DNA from: Candidatus Nomurabacteria bacterium
GTDB taxonomy: Bacteria > Patescibacteriota > Saccharimonadia > Saccharimonadales > Saccharimonadaceae
Assembly: GCA_031262565.1 (NCBI GenBank)
Contig: JAISHL010000077.1
Location: 1 to 10,397 of the forward strand
Reading direction: 5' to 3'
DNA length: 10,397 bases
Under the pieces are notes generated by a model, which was given only the letters and a program-made list of their open reading frames with translations, was not told the DNA's origin and did not search any database. A program made the translations under genes and the position numbers. Numbering within the stretch: the first letter of the stretch is position 1; each line of letters opens with the position of its first letter. Of this stretch, positions 1 to 5,820 are shown in pieces.

Positions 1-431
1 TGAATGACGATGAACCAATGGTCATGCCAGCTCAACCTGTTGCGGCGGCAACAACTACAACTACGACAACCACAACGACTGTTGCAGAAGAGGATTATGT
101 GGCGGTGCCAGGGCAATTGGCAGTTGATGTCTATGAAACCGAGGCTCGTTTGGTGGTTAAGGCGCGAACGGCTGGCGTAAATAAGAACGACTTGGATGTT
201 TCAATTGCGGACGGTGTTTTGACAATCAGCGGCACATTGTCGAGTGGCGACGAGTCTGGCGCAATTCAATGGCATATTCAGGAATGCTACTGGGGTGAAT
301 TTTCACGCACATTGGTTTTGCCAGTGGCTGTCAAAGAAGACGAAGTTGAAGCAGTCTTGAAAGACGGTGTTTTGACGATCTCGTTCAACAAAGTCAAGCA
401 AGAACAAGCTAAGAAGATTCAGATTCTATAA
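1..431 (+). CDS. Hsp20/alpha-crystallin small heat shock protein (5' end outside window)
   Basis: ATP-independent holdase chaperone of the small heat shock protein family, expected in the cytoplasm as oligomers. The first ATG is at 18, but the frame is open to the window edge (codons for N-D-D-E-P precede that Met), so the true start is probably upstream and the gene is partial. Counting from the Met at 18, residues 12-21 are ten consecutive Thr forming a linker after an Ala/Pro stretch. The alpha-crystallin domain follows (about residues 32-130), with the LAVDVYET strand, the DGVLTISG strand, the ECYWGEFSRTLVLP core and a second DGVLTISF. The end KIQIL carries the I-x-I motif that docks into neighbouring subunits. 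A hairpin terminator lies 22 bases after the stop. The family call is firm; the native N terminus is unknown. Confidence 0.93.
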   Translation, partial: NDDEPMVMPAQPVAAATTTTTTTTTTVAEEDYVAVPGQLAVDVYETEARLVVKARTAGVNKNDLDVSIADGVLTISGTLSSGDESGAIQWHIQECYWGEFSRTLVLPVAVKEDEVEAVLKDGVLTISFNKVKQEQAKKIQIL

Positions 432-453
432 TCTCGGAGCTTAGTAAAAACTC

Positions 454-476
454 AACCCGCGAAGAGGCGGGTTTTT
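454..476 (+). terminator. Rho-independent terminator of the Hsp20 gene
   Basis: A 7-bp perfect stem (AACCCGC / GCGGGTT) with the loop GAAGAG is followed directly by a T run. It begins 22 bases after the Hsp20 stop codon. Confidence 0.9.
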
Positions 477-506
477 GGTTTGTGATAATTGGGCAAGTTC
501 TATTCA

Positions 507-538
507 CTAGATTGCTTCGCTGTGCTCGCAATGACGAG
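507..538 (-). repeat. Interspersed hairpin repeat, type A, copy 1
   Basis: On the minus strand it reads GTCATTGCGAG at one end and GAAGCAATCTAG at the other, with ATTGC/GCAAT arms able to pair. It is an inverted match to the copy at 634-663, 28 of 30 bases by eye. The same type recurs in both intergenic islands of this window. Confidence 0.85.
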
Positions 539-633
539 ATCGTTATTATTGCGCAATTATAATTCTACCAGATTACTTTACTCACAATTACAAACATTAT
601 TTTACATATGTAAATCGTGTATATTGCTGTATT

Positions 634-664
634 CGTCATTGCGAGCGGAGCGAAGCAATCTAGG
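634..664 (+). repeat. Interspersed hairpin repeat, type A, copy 2
   Basis: Forward copy with GTCATTGCGAG at the left and GAAGCAATCTAG at the right. With copy 1 it forms a 30-base inverted pair around 97 bases of AT-rich DNA (537-633) in which I see no gene. It lies 65 bases upstream of the GIY-YIG nuclease gene. Confidence 0.85.
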
Positions 665-713
665 CTTCGTAATCCGATTAGCTTGATTGAGTATAATAGA
701 AATAATGCGTCCA

Positions 714-722
714 TGATATAAT
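714..722 (+). promoter_or_regulatory. Extended -10 promoter of the GIY-YIG gene (leaderless)
   Basis: TGA followed by a perfect TATAAT (717-722), six bases before the ATG at 729. A start point seven bases past the -10 would fall on the A of the ATG. No good -35 hexamer stands 16-18 bases upstream, as is usual for extended -10 promoters. Another TATAAT at 692-697 could act as a secondary site. Confidence 0.7.
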
Positions 723-728
723 TTTATA

Positions 729-1016
729 ATGAGACACGGTTATGTATATATTTTATTCAATAAACAAAATGGCACGCTATATGTCGGCGTAACGTCTAAT
801 TTAACGAAACGTGTTTACGAGCATAAAAATCATCTAGTGGAGGGTTTTACGGATAAGTATAATGTTGATAAGCTTGGCTACTATGAAGTTTTCGATGATA
901 TAACATCTGCAATTGCGCGCGAAAAACAGATTAAAGGTGGGTCGCGCAATAAGAAACTGGCGCTAATCGAATCTATCAATCCAAATTGGCACGATTTGTA
1001 TAATGATATTATTTAG
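729..1016 (+). CDS. Small GIY-YIG superfamily nuclease (COG2827/URI-like)
   Basis: A stand-alone GIY-YIG domain protein of 95 residues, the usual size for the single-domain COG2827-type family. Visible motifs are Y5-V6-Y7 (the GIY strand), Y18-V19-G20 (the YIG strand), R28 and H32 in the RVYEH helix, and the predicted metal-binding Glu65 in the AREKQIKG segment, followed by the family's basic RNKK stretch and a closing NPNW. All expected catalytic positions are present, so it is likely active as a metal-dependent DNA endonuclease; its target cannot be read from sequence. There is no Shine-Dalgarno: the -10 box ends six bases before ATG. It stands alone, with inverted copies of type A repeats on both sides (634-664 and 1024-1053), which raises the possibility that nuclease and repeats are connected. 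It stops in TAG, with no clear terminator other than the repeat hairpins. Confidence 0.9.
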   Translation: MRHGYVYILFNKQNGTLYVGVTSNLTKRVYEHKNHLVEGFTDKYNVDKLGYYEVFDDITSAIAREKQIKGGSRNKKLALIESINPNWHDLYNDII

Positions 1017-1023
1017 TTGAATA

Positions 1024-1053
1024 CTGGATTGCTTCGCTTTGCTCGCAATGACG
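1024..1053 (-). repeat. Interspersed hairpin repeat, type A, copy 3
   Basis: Reverse-oriented copy starting 8 bases after the GIY-YIG stop. It matches the 634-663 copy at about 27 of 30 bases on the opposite strand, so the nuclease gene sits between inverted repeats. Confidence 0.85.
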
Positions 1054-1111
1054 AATGCAGGGGTTATGTGTACTAGTTGTGGTTGGTTCGTGTTGTGCGA
1101 ACAGAATATTA

Positions 1112-1148
1112 CTGGATTGCCACGGCGATAAATCGCCTCGCAATGACG
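1112..1148 (-). repeat. Interspersed hairpin repeat, type B (variable inner stem)
   Basis: It shares the outer ends of type A (ATTGC ... GCAATGACG) but has a different core, a perfect inner inverted repeat GGCGAT-AA-ATCGCC at 1124-1137. Outer arms at 1116-1120 and 1140-1144 can also pair, giving a two-part hairpin. Confidence 0.8.
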
Positions 1149-1160
1149 CACATGAGTTTT

Positions 1161-1194
1161 GTCGTTGCGAGTGGAGCGAAGCAAAGCAATCTAG
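1161..1194 (+). repeat. Interspersed hairpin repeat, type A, copy 4, with internal 5-base duplication
   Basis: Forward copy (GTCGTTGCGAG ... GCAATCTAG) in which the GAAGCAA segment has become GAAGCAAAGCAA. That is a 5-base tandem duplication relative to the other copies, plus two substitutions (GTCGTT and GAGTGG). Confidence 0.8.
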
Positions 1195-1198
1195 GCAA

Positions 1199-1215
1199 AA
1201 CGAGTTTAGGATGAC
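1199..1215 (-). repeat. Half copy of interspersed repeat type C
   Basis: Matches the reverse complement of part of the complete type C hairpin at 5775-5800 with one mismatch in 17, starting in the conserved ACGAG loop. The partner arm is missing, so this is a remnant. Confidence 0.65.
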
Positions 1216-1253
1216 AGGGTAGGGTGACAAAAACAGACAATAAAATACAAACC

Positions 1254-1282
1254 AAAAACCGCGGATGAGAGAATCCGCGGTT
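1254..1282 (-). terminator. Rho-independent terminator of the pilin-like gene
   Basis: A perfect 10-bp stem (1257-1266 with 1273-1282, AACCGCGGAT/ATCCGCGGTT) and the loop GAGAGA, followed on the minus strand by TTTTT. It lies 28 bases beyond the pilin stop and is the strongest terminator in the window. Confidence 0.93.
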
Positions 1283-1309
1283 ATTAACTATTATAATAAA
1301 CTACTATAA

Positions 1310-1819
1310 TTAAATTAAATCAGTAAAGAAATTCATTATAGTCCAAGAAAGTAACGCAACGATCAAGCCGATAACTGCATAAAGAATTGTATTCTTAGCG
1401 CTTTCAACTTTCTTGCTGTCGCCACGTGACATTGTGTAGGTGATGCCGCCCCAAATAATGAAGACGACACAGAGAATGCCGATTATATATAGCATAGCGT
1501 TGATGATTGTGCCGACGGTAATGTCTGTGCCATTTGATATAGGTTTTCCATCTTTATCAACACATACATTTTCGCTTCCGTTAACCACTAAATATTTAGC
1601 TCCTGCTTGAGTATCACATTTACCTGCTGCGGAAGCTTGCTCTCCCGTCAGATCAGCGAAAGGTATTTCAGTGCCACCTACTGCATAGTTTCCTGTGCTA
1701 TTAGGGGAACCCGTTACTACTTTTACTGCTCCTGCTGGCACTGCTGCTCCAATCACAGCAAAAACCATCATCGGCACGACGAGGACTGCCCCTAGAATTT
1801 TTTTGGTTGTTGACTTCAT
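1310..1819 (-). CDS. VirB2/TrbC-like pilin-type secreted membrane protein
   Basis: A 169-residue protein with the layout of VirB2/TrbC-like pilins (the style often named Mbov_0395 family in CPR genomes). Residues 1-31 look like a signal peptide: K2, K6, K7, a hydrophobic core and an A-G-A cleavage site. A polar segment (32-100) follows, with two Cys (C68, C86) that could form a disulfide outside the cell. Two membrane helices come next (about 103-125 and 144-166), joined by a short basic loop SRGDSKKVESAKN. The second helix, ILYAVIGLIVALLSWTIMNF, is the most conserved part in CPR relatives. The role, inferred from the family, is pilus or type IV secretion/conjugation-like surface structure. 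No VirB4, VirB6 or relaxase lies nearby. A consensus promoter, a TAAGGAG site 10 bases before ATG and a strong terminator suggest an abundant monocistronic product. Start chosen from the Shine-Dalgarno and signal peptide. Confidence 0.8.
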   Translation of the reverse strand: MKSTTKKILGAVLVVPMMVFAVIGAAVPAGAVKVVTGSPNSTGNYAVGGTEIPFADLTGEQASAAGKCDTQAGAKYLVVNGSENVCVDKDGKPISNGTDITVGTIINAMLYIIGILCVVFIIWGGITYTMSRGDSKKVESAKNTILYAVIGLIVALLSWTIMNFFTDLI

Positions 1820-1829
1820 TTTATTATAA

Positions 1830-1836
1830 CTCCTTA
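1830..1836 (-). promoter_or_regulatory. Shine-Dalgarno of the pilin-like gene
   Basis: TAAGGAG on the minus strand, ten bases before the ATG at 1819. It fixes that start. Confidence 0.8.
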
Positions 1837-1862
1837 TGAATTAAGTTAGTGTTTACGGAAGC

Positions 1863-1891
1863 ATTATAGCGTTATCGTTACTGGTTGTCAA
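1863..1891 (-). promoter_or_regulatory. Near-perfect sigma70-type promoter of the pilin-like gene
   Basis: TTGACA (1891-1886), a 17-base spacer and TATAAT (1868-1863) on the minus strand, a full match to the primary sigma consensus. The predicted start is near 1856, giving a leader of about 37 bases. The -35 lies only two bases from the TGn element of the divergent GT4 promoter. Confidence 0.93.
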
Positions 1892-1893
1892 TA

Positions 1894-1902
1894 TGTTATA
1901 AT
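1894..1902 (+). promoter_or_regulatory. Extended -10 promoter of the GT4 gene (leaderless)
   Basis: TGT plus TATAAT (1897-1902), ending six bases before the ATG at 1909, with no good -35. The predicted transcript starts at the ATG. It is placed back to back with the pilin promoter. Confidence 0.75.
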
Positions 1903-1908
1903 AGATAA

Positions 1909-3063
1909 ATGAAAAAATTTGGCAAAGTCGCGATTGTGTGCGATTGGCTGACAGAGATCGGTGGGGCGGAGCAGGTGTTGAAAGCTGTGCATAAAATGTT
2001 TCCGCGTGCGCCGATTTACACTTCGCAATATCGACCGAAGCGGGCGGGTTTTCGCGAGGCGGATGTGCGGACGGGTTGGCTGAACATTTTGCCTGCTGGT
2101 TGGCGGCGGTTTATGCCTTTTTTGCGTGGTTTTTATTTCAAGCATTTGGATTTGTCGGAATATGATTTTGTGATCTCTGTCGTGAATGCTGAGGCAAAGG
2201 GCGTAAAAACGCGGGCTGGGGCGGTTCATGTGGCGTATTTACAGGGGCCGCCGACGCAGTATTATTGGGGATTATATGATCAATATTTGAAAAATCCGGG
2301 GTTTGGGAAGTTGAATTTTTTGGCGAGGTTTGGGCTGCGGGTTTTGGTGCGACCACTGAGGCGGGCGGATTATAAAGCGGCGCAAAAGCCCGATTTTTTG
2401 ATCGCGAACTCGAACTATGTTGCGGAGGAAGTTCGGAAATATTACGGGCGCGAGGCGGTGGTGGTTCATCCGCCTGTGGATGTGAAGAAAATTTTTGAGC
2501 TGGTTGATGCGGGTGGCGTGGTGAAAAAACAGACGCGAGCTGGTTCAAACGGTGGGCGAGCGGGTTTTGTGATCGCTGGGCGACAGGTGAGCTGGAAACG
2601 CGCGGATTTGGCGATGCGGGCGTGCATTGAGCTGAATGAGCCACTACTGGTGATTGGCGACGGACCCGAACATAAAAAGTTGGTGGAATTGGCGCGCGGA
2701 CATGAAAATATTAGGTTTCTGCCGAAATATAACGGAGTGGGTGAGATCGTGAAGTATTTTCGGGCGAGCGAAGGGTTTATTTTTCCGAGTTTGGAGCCGT
2801 TTGGAATCACGCCGATTGAGGCGCTGGCGACAGGTCTGCCTGTGATTGCGTTGAAAAAAGGCGGCGCGCTGGATTTCATTCGCGACGGCGAGAACGGTGT
2901 GTTTTTTGACGAGCAAAATGAGGAAAGTTTGATCAAAGCGATCCGAGAGTTTAAGAAAAAGAAATTTGATTCGCGGGCGGTGGCGGAATCTGCGAGAGAG
3001 TTTTCAAGAGAAAATTTTGAGAAGAAATTCAGCGATACTTTGGTGAAGTTGACTCAGAAATAG
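1909..3063 (+). CDS. Glycosyltransferase family 4 protein
   Basis: A GT-B fold, retaining glycosyltransferase that moves a sugar from a nucleotide-sugar donor onto a glycan or lipid acceptor, probably at the inner face of the membrane; donor and acceptor cannot be read. It is 384 residues, normal for GT4. The N-terminal Rossmann half starts VAIVCDWL-TEIGGAEQVL (Gly-rich acceptor-side loop, residues 8-24). The C-terminal donor half starts near FVIAGRQVSWKRADL (220-234). Next are LLVIGDGPE (246-254) and the donor-binding EPFGITPIE with Glu296 and Glu304 (E-x7-E), then GLPVIALKKGGALDFI and the DGENGVFF loop. No signal peptide or membrane helix is seen. The next gene, convergent and 9 bases away, is a sugar-phosphate transferase, so both likely serve surface polysaccharide assembly. 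It lacks a Shine-Dalgarno and looks leaderless. Confidence 0.92.
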   Translation: MKKFGKVAIVCDWLTEIGGAEQVLKAVHKMFPRAPIYTSQYRPKRAGFREADVRTGWLNILPAGWRRFMPFLRGFYFKHLDLSEYDFVISVVNAEAKGVKTRAGAVHVAYLQGPPTQYYWGLYDQYLKNPGFGKLNFLARFGLRVLVRPLRRADYKAAQKPDFLIANSNYVAEEVRKYYGREAVVVHPPVDVKKIFELVDAGGVVKKQTRAGSNGGRAGFVIAGRQVSWKRADLAMRACIELNEPLLVIGDGPEHKKLVELARGHENIRFLPKYNGVGEIVKYFRASEGFIFPSLEPFGITPIEALATGLPVIALKKGGALDFIRDGENGVFFDEQNEESLIKAIREFKKKKFDSRAVAESAREFSRENFEKKFSDTLVKLTQK

Positions 3064-3072
3064 AAAAGAAGA

Positions 3073-4488
3073 TTATTTCGCGCCGCGCCCAGTCAAAACC
3101 TGCCAAAACGTGCGGAACAAGATAGATAGATCCAGCCAAAATGACCAGTTTTGAACATAATAAACGTCGAGTTTTCGGCGCTGATCCCACGCCAAATCGC
3201 GTCGTCCAGAAATCTGCGCCAAACCTGTGATGCCAGATTTTACGTTCAAGATCGTGTGTTTTTTCTCAAAAGTGTTCAGTTCCTCAGGGATCAATGCGCG
3301 CGGACCGACCAGAGAAATATCGCCCTTGAAAACATTCCAAAGTTGCGGCAGCTCGTCGAGCGACGTTTTGCGCAAAAAACGACCCAGTTTCGTGATTCGC
3401 GGATCGTCATCCAGCTTGTCGCCATTCGCGCGATATTTTTTAATCAAATTCGGTTGCCCAATCATATCAAAAGCTTGCTCTGGTGTGGTGTTATCAAACT
3501 TCGCCCATTGCGATCGGAATTTATAGAGCTCAAATTTTTGACTGCCACGCGTCAGACGAGTGTGATGAAAAATCGGCGACCCGCCACCAAAAAGTTTTTC
3601 CAAGATCCAGATTATCAGAAAAATCGGCGACAAAATCACTAAACCAAGCCCGCTCACCGCCAGATCAAACAGCCGTTTTCCGACGCGCCCCCAGCCCAGT
3701 AAAGTCGTTTGACAAACGCTCATCATTGGCACATTTCCCATAAACAGCCCAATTTCAACGCGATCGGGCAGATCGTTAATTTCGCTCGGCACAAAATTAA
3801 ACGCAATAAAATTTTTCTGCGCAAAATCCAGAATCGTCGTGTCGATCACGGGCGCTTCGGGCGTGGCAATTTGGATAATCATATTTGGGTTGCTCGTCAA
3901 AATCGCCTCGGCGAAATCTTTATGTGTAACAAAACTTTTGCGTCGATCGCCGATGACAGAATGGATTTTATAACCGCTATTCGGCTGTTCAATATCGTCA
4001 AAAATTTGTCGTGCCACGTCGTTGTCGCCAATAATCATAATCCCATAAACCCCCAAACGACGGCGACGGCGAATAAAACGAATCAGATATAGAAAACCGC
4101 GCCCCAGACCGACTAAAATCAAGCTGATCCCGAAACCATATGACGGCACGAGTTTGGCGGGAAAAATCGGCTCGTTATGGAAATAATCAATAAAAATCAT
4201 GAACATCAGCGCACCAAAAGTGCCAGCGATCAGGCGTAAAACTTGCGTGCTTTTGCGAGCGGATTCTTGTTTATACGAACCAATCACGCTGAACCAGATG
4301 ACGGTAAACGGCAAAAGTAGCCAGATCATATACCAAAAGAAATTCCGCGCCGCGACGAAATCGTGAATCGGTGCGTCACTGATCTTGACTCGCAAAATGT
4401 AGGCGATGATATAAGAGGCAAAAACCGCGAACATGTCGCTCAACATCATCAGTCCGACGAAAAACAGGGAATTGCGTGCGCGTTTCAT
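3073..4488 (-). CDS. Polyprenyl-phosphate sugar-1-phosphate transferase (WbaP/WcaJ-like)
   Basis: Integral membrane phosphoglycosyl transferase expected to transfer a sugar-1-phosphate from a nucleotide sugar to undecaprenyl phosphate, the first membrane step of a surface glycan. It is 471 residues, the length of the large WbaP/WcaJ group. Membrane helices lie near 10-32, 48-70, 87-103 and 117-137. A basic stretch RFIRRRRR (137-144) and a CoA-binding-like Rossmann domain starting YGIMIIGDNDVARQI (148-162) follow. The C-terminal catalytic domain begins KRLFDLAVSGLGLVILSP (271-288, membrane re-entrant helix). It contains YKFRSQ (322-327), DDPRITKLGRFLRKTSLDELPQLWNV with the catalytic Asp378-Glu379 dyad, GDISLVGPR (389-397) and GITGLAQISGRR. 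All key motifs are intact. No clear Shine-Dalgarno or promoter is seen; a weak TGTTAAACT extended -10 sits at 4536-4528 on the minus strand. Confidence 0.93.
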   Translation of the reverse strand: MKRARNSLFFVGLMMLSDMFAVFASYIIAYILRVKISDAPIHDFVAARNFFWYMIWLLLPFTVIWFSVIGSYKQESARKSTQVLRLIAGTFGALMFMIFIDYFHNEPIFPAKLVPSYGFGISLILVGLGRGFLYLIRFIRRRRRLGVYGIMIIGDNDVARQIFDDIEQPNSGYKIHSVIGDRRKSFVTHKDFAEAILTSNPNMIIQIATPEAPVIDTTILDFAQKNFIAFNFVPSEINDLPDRVEIGLFMGNVPMMSVCQTTLLGWGRVGKRLFDLAVSGLGLVILSPIFLIIWILEKLFGGGSPIFHHTRLTRGSQKFELYKFRSQWAKFDNTTPEQAFDMIGQPNLIKKYRANGDKLDDDPRITKLGRFLRKTSLDELPQLWNVFKGDISLVGPRALIPEELNTFEKKHTILNVKSGITGLAQISGRRDLAWDQRRKLDVYYVQNWSFWLDLSILFRTFWQVLTGRGAK

Positions 4489-4581
4489 AAATTTTAAAAA
4501 TCAAATTTTAACTTTCGTAACAATATTAGTTTAACATAAAATGGCGAAAAAATCCATATACGCGATGCTGATAAAAATCAT

Positions 4582-4610
4582 TTGCATTTTGTAAGGTTTT
4601 ATGCTAAAAT
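4582..4610 (+). promoter_or_regulatory. Promoter of the coiled-coil membrane protein gene
   Basis: TTGCAT (4582-4587), a 17-base spacer and an extended -10 TGC-TAAAAT (4602-4610). The predicted start is near 4617, which excludes Met codons at 4582 and 4609 as starts. A small dyad, TGAT-AAAA-ATCA (4569-4580), lies just upstream of the -35 and could be an operator, but this is weak. Confidence 0.72.
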
Positions 4611-4638
4611 GTCTAATTACAATAAAAGAAAGGGATAT

Positions 4639-5628
4639 ATGATAAATAATGATTACCCAACAGGTGTAACCAGCGAACAAAAATATCAAAAAGCAAGTGG
4701 TAAATTAAAGACGGCGGCGTTTTGCGTCTGGGGTGTGGCGCTGTTAATCGCAGGAATTATCGTTTTTTCTAATTTGGCGAAGAGCGCGAGCTATGACGGG
4801 CAGATAAATGATGTCAAGGCAAAAATGGCTGGGATTGACCAAAAAATTACCGATGCTAATAAAAAATTGACTGACACCGAAGAAGAATGGCAGGATTTGA
4901 AAGATGAATATGAAGACAAGTTGGAGGAAGGCTTAGAAGAACTGGATGCGCAATATGGTGATCCTAGACCATCTGATGCTAAGTATAAAGAAAAGCAAAA
5001 TGCTCTAAAAAATTTAGAGGAAAAATATAGCACAAGCACTTCCTCGGATAATTACGAGGAATATTACGGATCGGGAGTCTTTGGTGGTAAAAAAGGTAAA
5101 GTTACAAAAATAGAGAAAGAGATAAGCGACCTAGAAAGCGAAAAAAGGAATATTGAATATAAAGAGCTTAGTCCGCTTGAAGGCAAAAAGAATTCAGTTG
5201 GACACGGGAACTTTTTTGCCATTGCGCCACTAATGTTCGGCGGTATGATCGGCTTGATGCTATTTATGACTTCCAAACAGCGTCATATCGCGGCATATCA
5301 AGCGCAAAGTATGGCTCCTGTGGCTGGCGAAACCATGGTTAAAATGAGTGGCTATGCGGGCGAGGCGATGAGCAACGTCGTTGATTCAATGGATAAAAGT
5401 GGCGCGCTTGACAAGATCGCTAAGATGGGTGTTAAGATGCAAAATAAAACCATGGACGAGATGAATACGACGGGAACTTACGACAAGATGGCGAACGCTA
5501 ACGTGAAAGTTACGAGCGCGACGATTGATAAGATGAACGAAACTGGTACGACAGAGAAGTCGGCGGAAATGGTTGGAAAATACGCCGAAAAAATCGCTGA
5601 CGGCATCAAAAAAGGTATGGAGAAGTAA
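4639..5628 (+). CDS. Unrecognised coiled-coil membrane protein with three C-terminal 24-residue repeats
   Basis: I do not recognise a named family. With the start at 4639 the product is 329 residues. An upstream in-frame ATG at 4582 lies inside the -35 box and one at 4609 precedes the predicted start point; a purine-rich GAAAGGG ends four bases before the ATG at 4639. Features in order: a polar N terminus; a membrane helix at about 26-46; a long charged Lys/Glu/Asp heptad-like coiled coil (about 52-130); a Ser/Tyr/Gly linker (131-152); a second coiled segment (153-182); a second membrane helix (about 192-210, rich in Phe/Met/Gly); and an amphipathic tail. Within the tail, 248-271, 272-295 and 296-319 are three consecutive 24-residue units with shared Asp at position 2, Met at 4 and Gly at 8. 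Two helices around one coiled coil suggest both ends face the same side, with the coil on the other. It could be a scaffold or envelope-spanning protein. Function unknown. Confidence 0.8.
   Translation: MINNDYPTGVTSEQKYQKASGKLKTAAFCVWGVALLIAGIIVFSNLAKSASYDGQINDVKAKMAGIDQKITDANKKLTDTEEEWQDLKDEYEDKLEEGLEELDAQYGDPRPSDAKYKEKQNALKNLEEKYSTSTSSDNYEEYYGSGVFGGKKGKVTKIEKEISDLESEKRNIEYKELSPLEGKKNSVGHGNFFAIAPLMFGGMIGLMLFMTSKQRHIAAYQAQSMAPVAGETMVKMSGYAGEAMSNVVDSMDKSGALDKIAKMGVKMQNKTMDEMNTTGTYDKMANANVKVTSATIDKMNETGTTEKSAEMVGKYAEKIADGIKKGMEK
5380..5595 (+). repeat. Three tandem 72-bp units coding for 24-residue repeats
   Basis: Residues 248-271, 272-295 and 296-319 of the coiled-coil protein align without gaps. 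The starts read VDSMDKSG, MDEMNTTG and IDKMNETG. The DNA is diverged, so the repeat is clearer in protein than in bases. Confidence 0.7.
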
Positions 5629-5657
5629 AATTATAGGGAACGATTTTTGTTTTCGTC

Positions 5658-5689
5658 ATTGCCCGACTCGTTCGGGTAATTCAGTTTTT
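5658..5689 (+). terminator. Repeat-derived hairpin (type C, stem variant 1), possible terminator of the coiled-coil gene
   Basis: Nine pairs (5658-5666 with 5672-5680, one G-U) around the loop CTCGT, then TTTTT at 5685-5689, 30 bases beyond the stop codon. It belongs to the CTCGT-loop hairpin family also seen at 5779-5799. The four bases between stem and T run make it a moderate terminator. Confidence 0.55.
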
Positions 5690-5693
5690 ATCT

Positions 5694-5717
5694 GTCATTG
5701 CGAGCAGAGTAATCTAG
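5694..5717 (+). repeat. Interspersed repeat type A, shortened copy
   Basis: GTCATTGCGAGC ... AATCTAG as in the other type A copies, but about 5 bases shorter in the middle, which removes the GAAGC segment. Confidence 0.75.
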
Positions 5718-5724
5718 TGGCTTT

Positions 5725-5760
5725 GTCATCGCGAGACGACTTGTCGTCGTGGCGATCCAG
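5725..5760 (+). repeat. Interspersed repeat type B with another inner stem
   Basis: Outer arms ATCGC (5728-5732) and GCGAT (5752-5756) enclose a perfect inner stem ACGAC-TT-GTCGT (5736-5747). The frame is that of the copy at 1112-1148, but the inner stem differs, and the outer arm has changed on both sides (ATTGC/GCAAT to ATCGC/GCGAT), a compensated change. Confidence 0.78.
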
Positions 5761-5774
5761 AGCAACTAAACTAG

Positions 5775-5800
5775 TGTCATCCTGAACTCGTTTCAGGATC
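5775..5800 (+). repeat. Interspersed repeat type C (CTCGT-loop hairpin, stem variant 2)
   Basis: A perfect 8-bp stem ATCCTGAA (5779-5786) / TTCAGGAT (5792-5799) with the loop CTCGT. The same loop caps an unrelated stem at 5658-5680. Confidence 0.82.
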
Positions 5801-5820
5801 TATAATGCATAAATAATGGA

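Noticed and set aside
489..686. 65-residue open frame
   Set aside because: It runs across two interspersed repeat copies; peptides such as LRAERSNLG are translations of the repeat. No ribosome site or domain.
507..1215. CRISPR array
   Set aside because: Repeats differ in orientation, core and spacing, and no regular spacers or cas genes are present.
963..1230. Two overlapping minus-strand frames of 73 residues
   Set aside because: Both consist of translated repeats (RHCEQSEAIQ and similar) and one overlaps the nuclease gene end.
1888..2936. Long minus-strand frames opposite the glycosyltransferase
   Set aside because: Pro/Arg/Ser-rich shadows of a GC-rich gene, with no domain or ribosome site; the plus-strand GT4 motifs are decisive.
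4582..4638. Upstream start giving 19 extra residues to the coiled-coil protein
   Set aside because: These codons overlap the -35 and -10 boxes and the predicted start point; a purine-rich ribosome site precedes 4639.
5573..5785. 70-residue plus-strand frame
   Set aside because: It starts inside the coiled-coil gene and continues through type A-C repeats.
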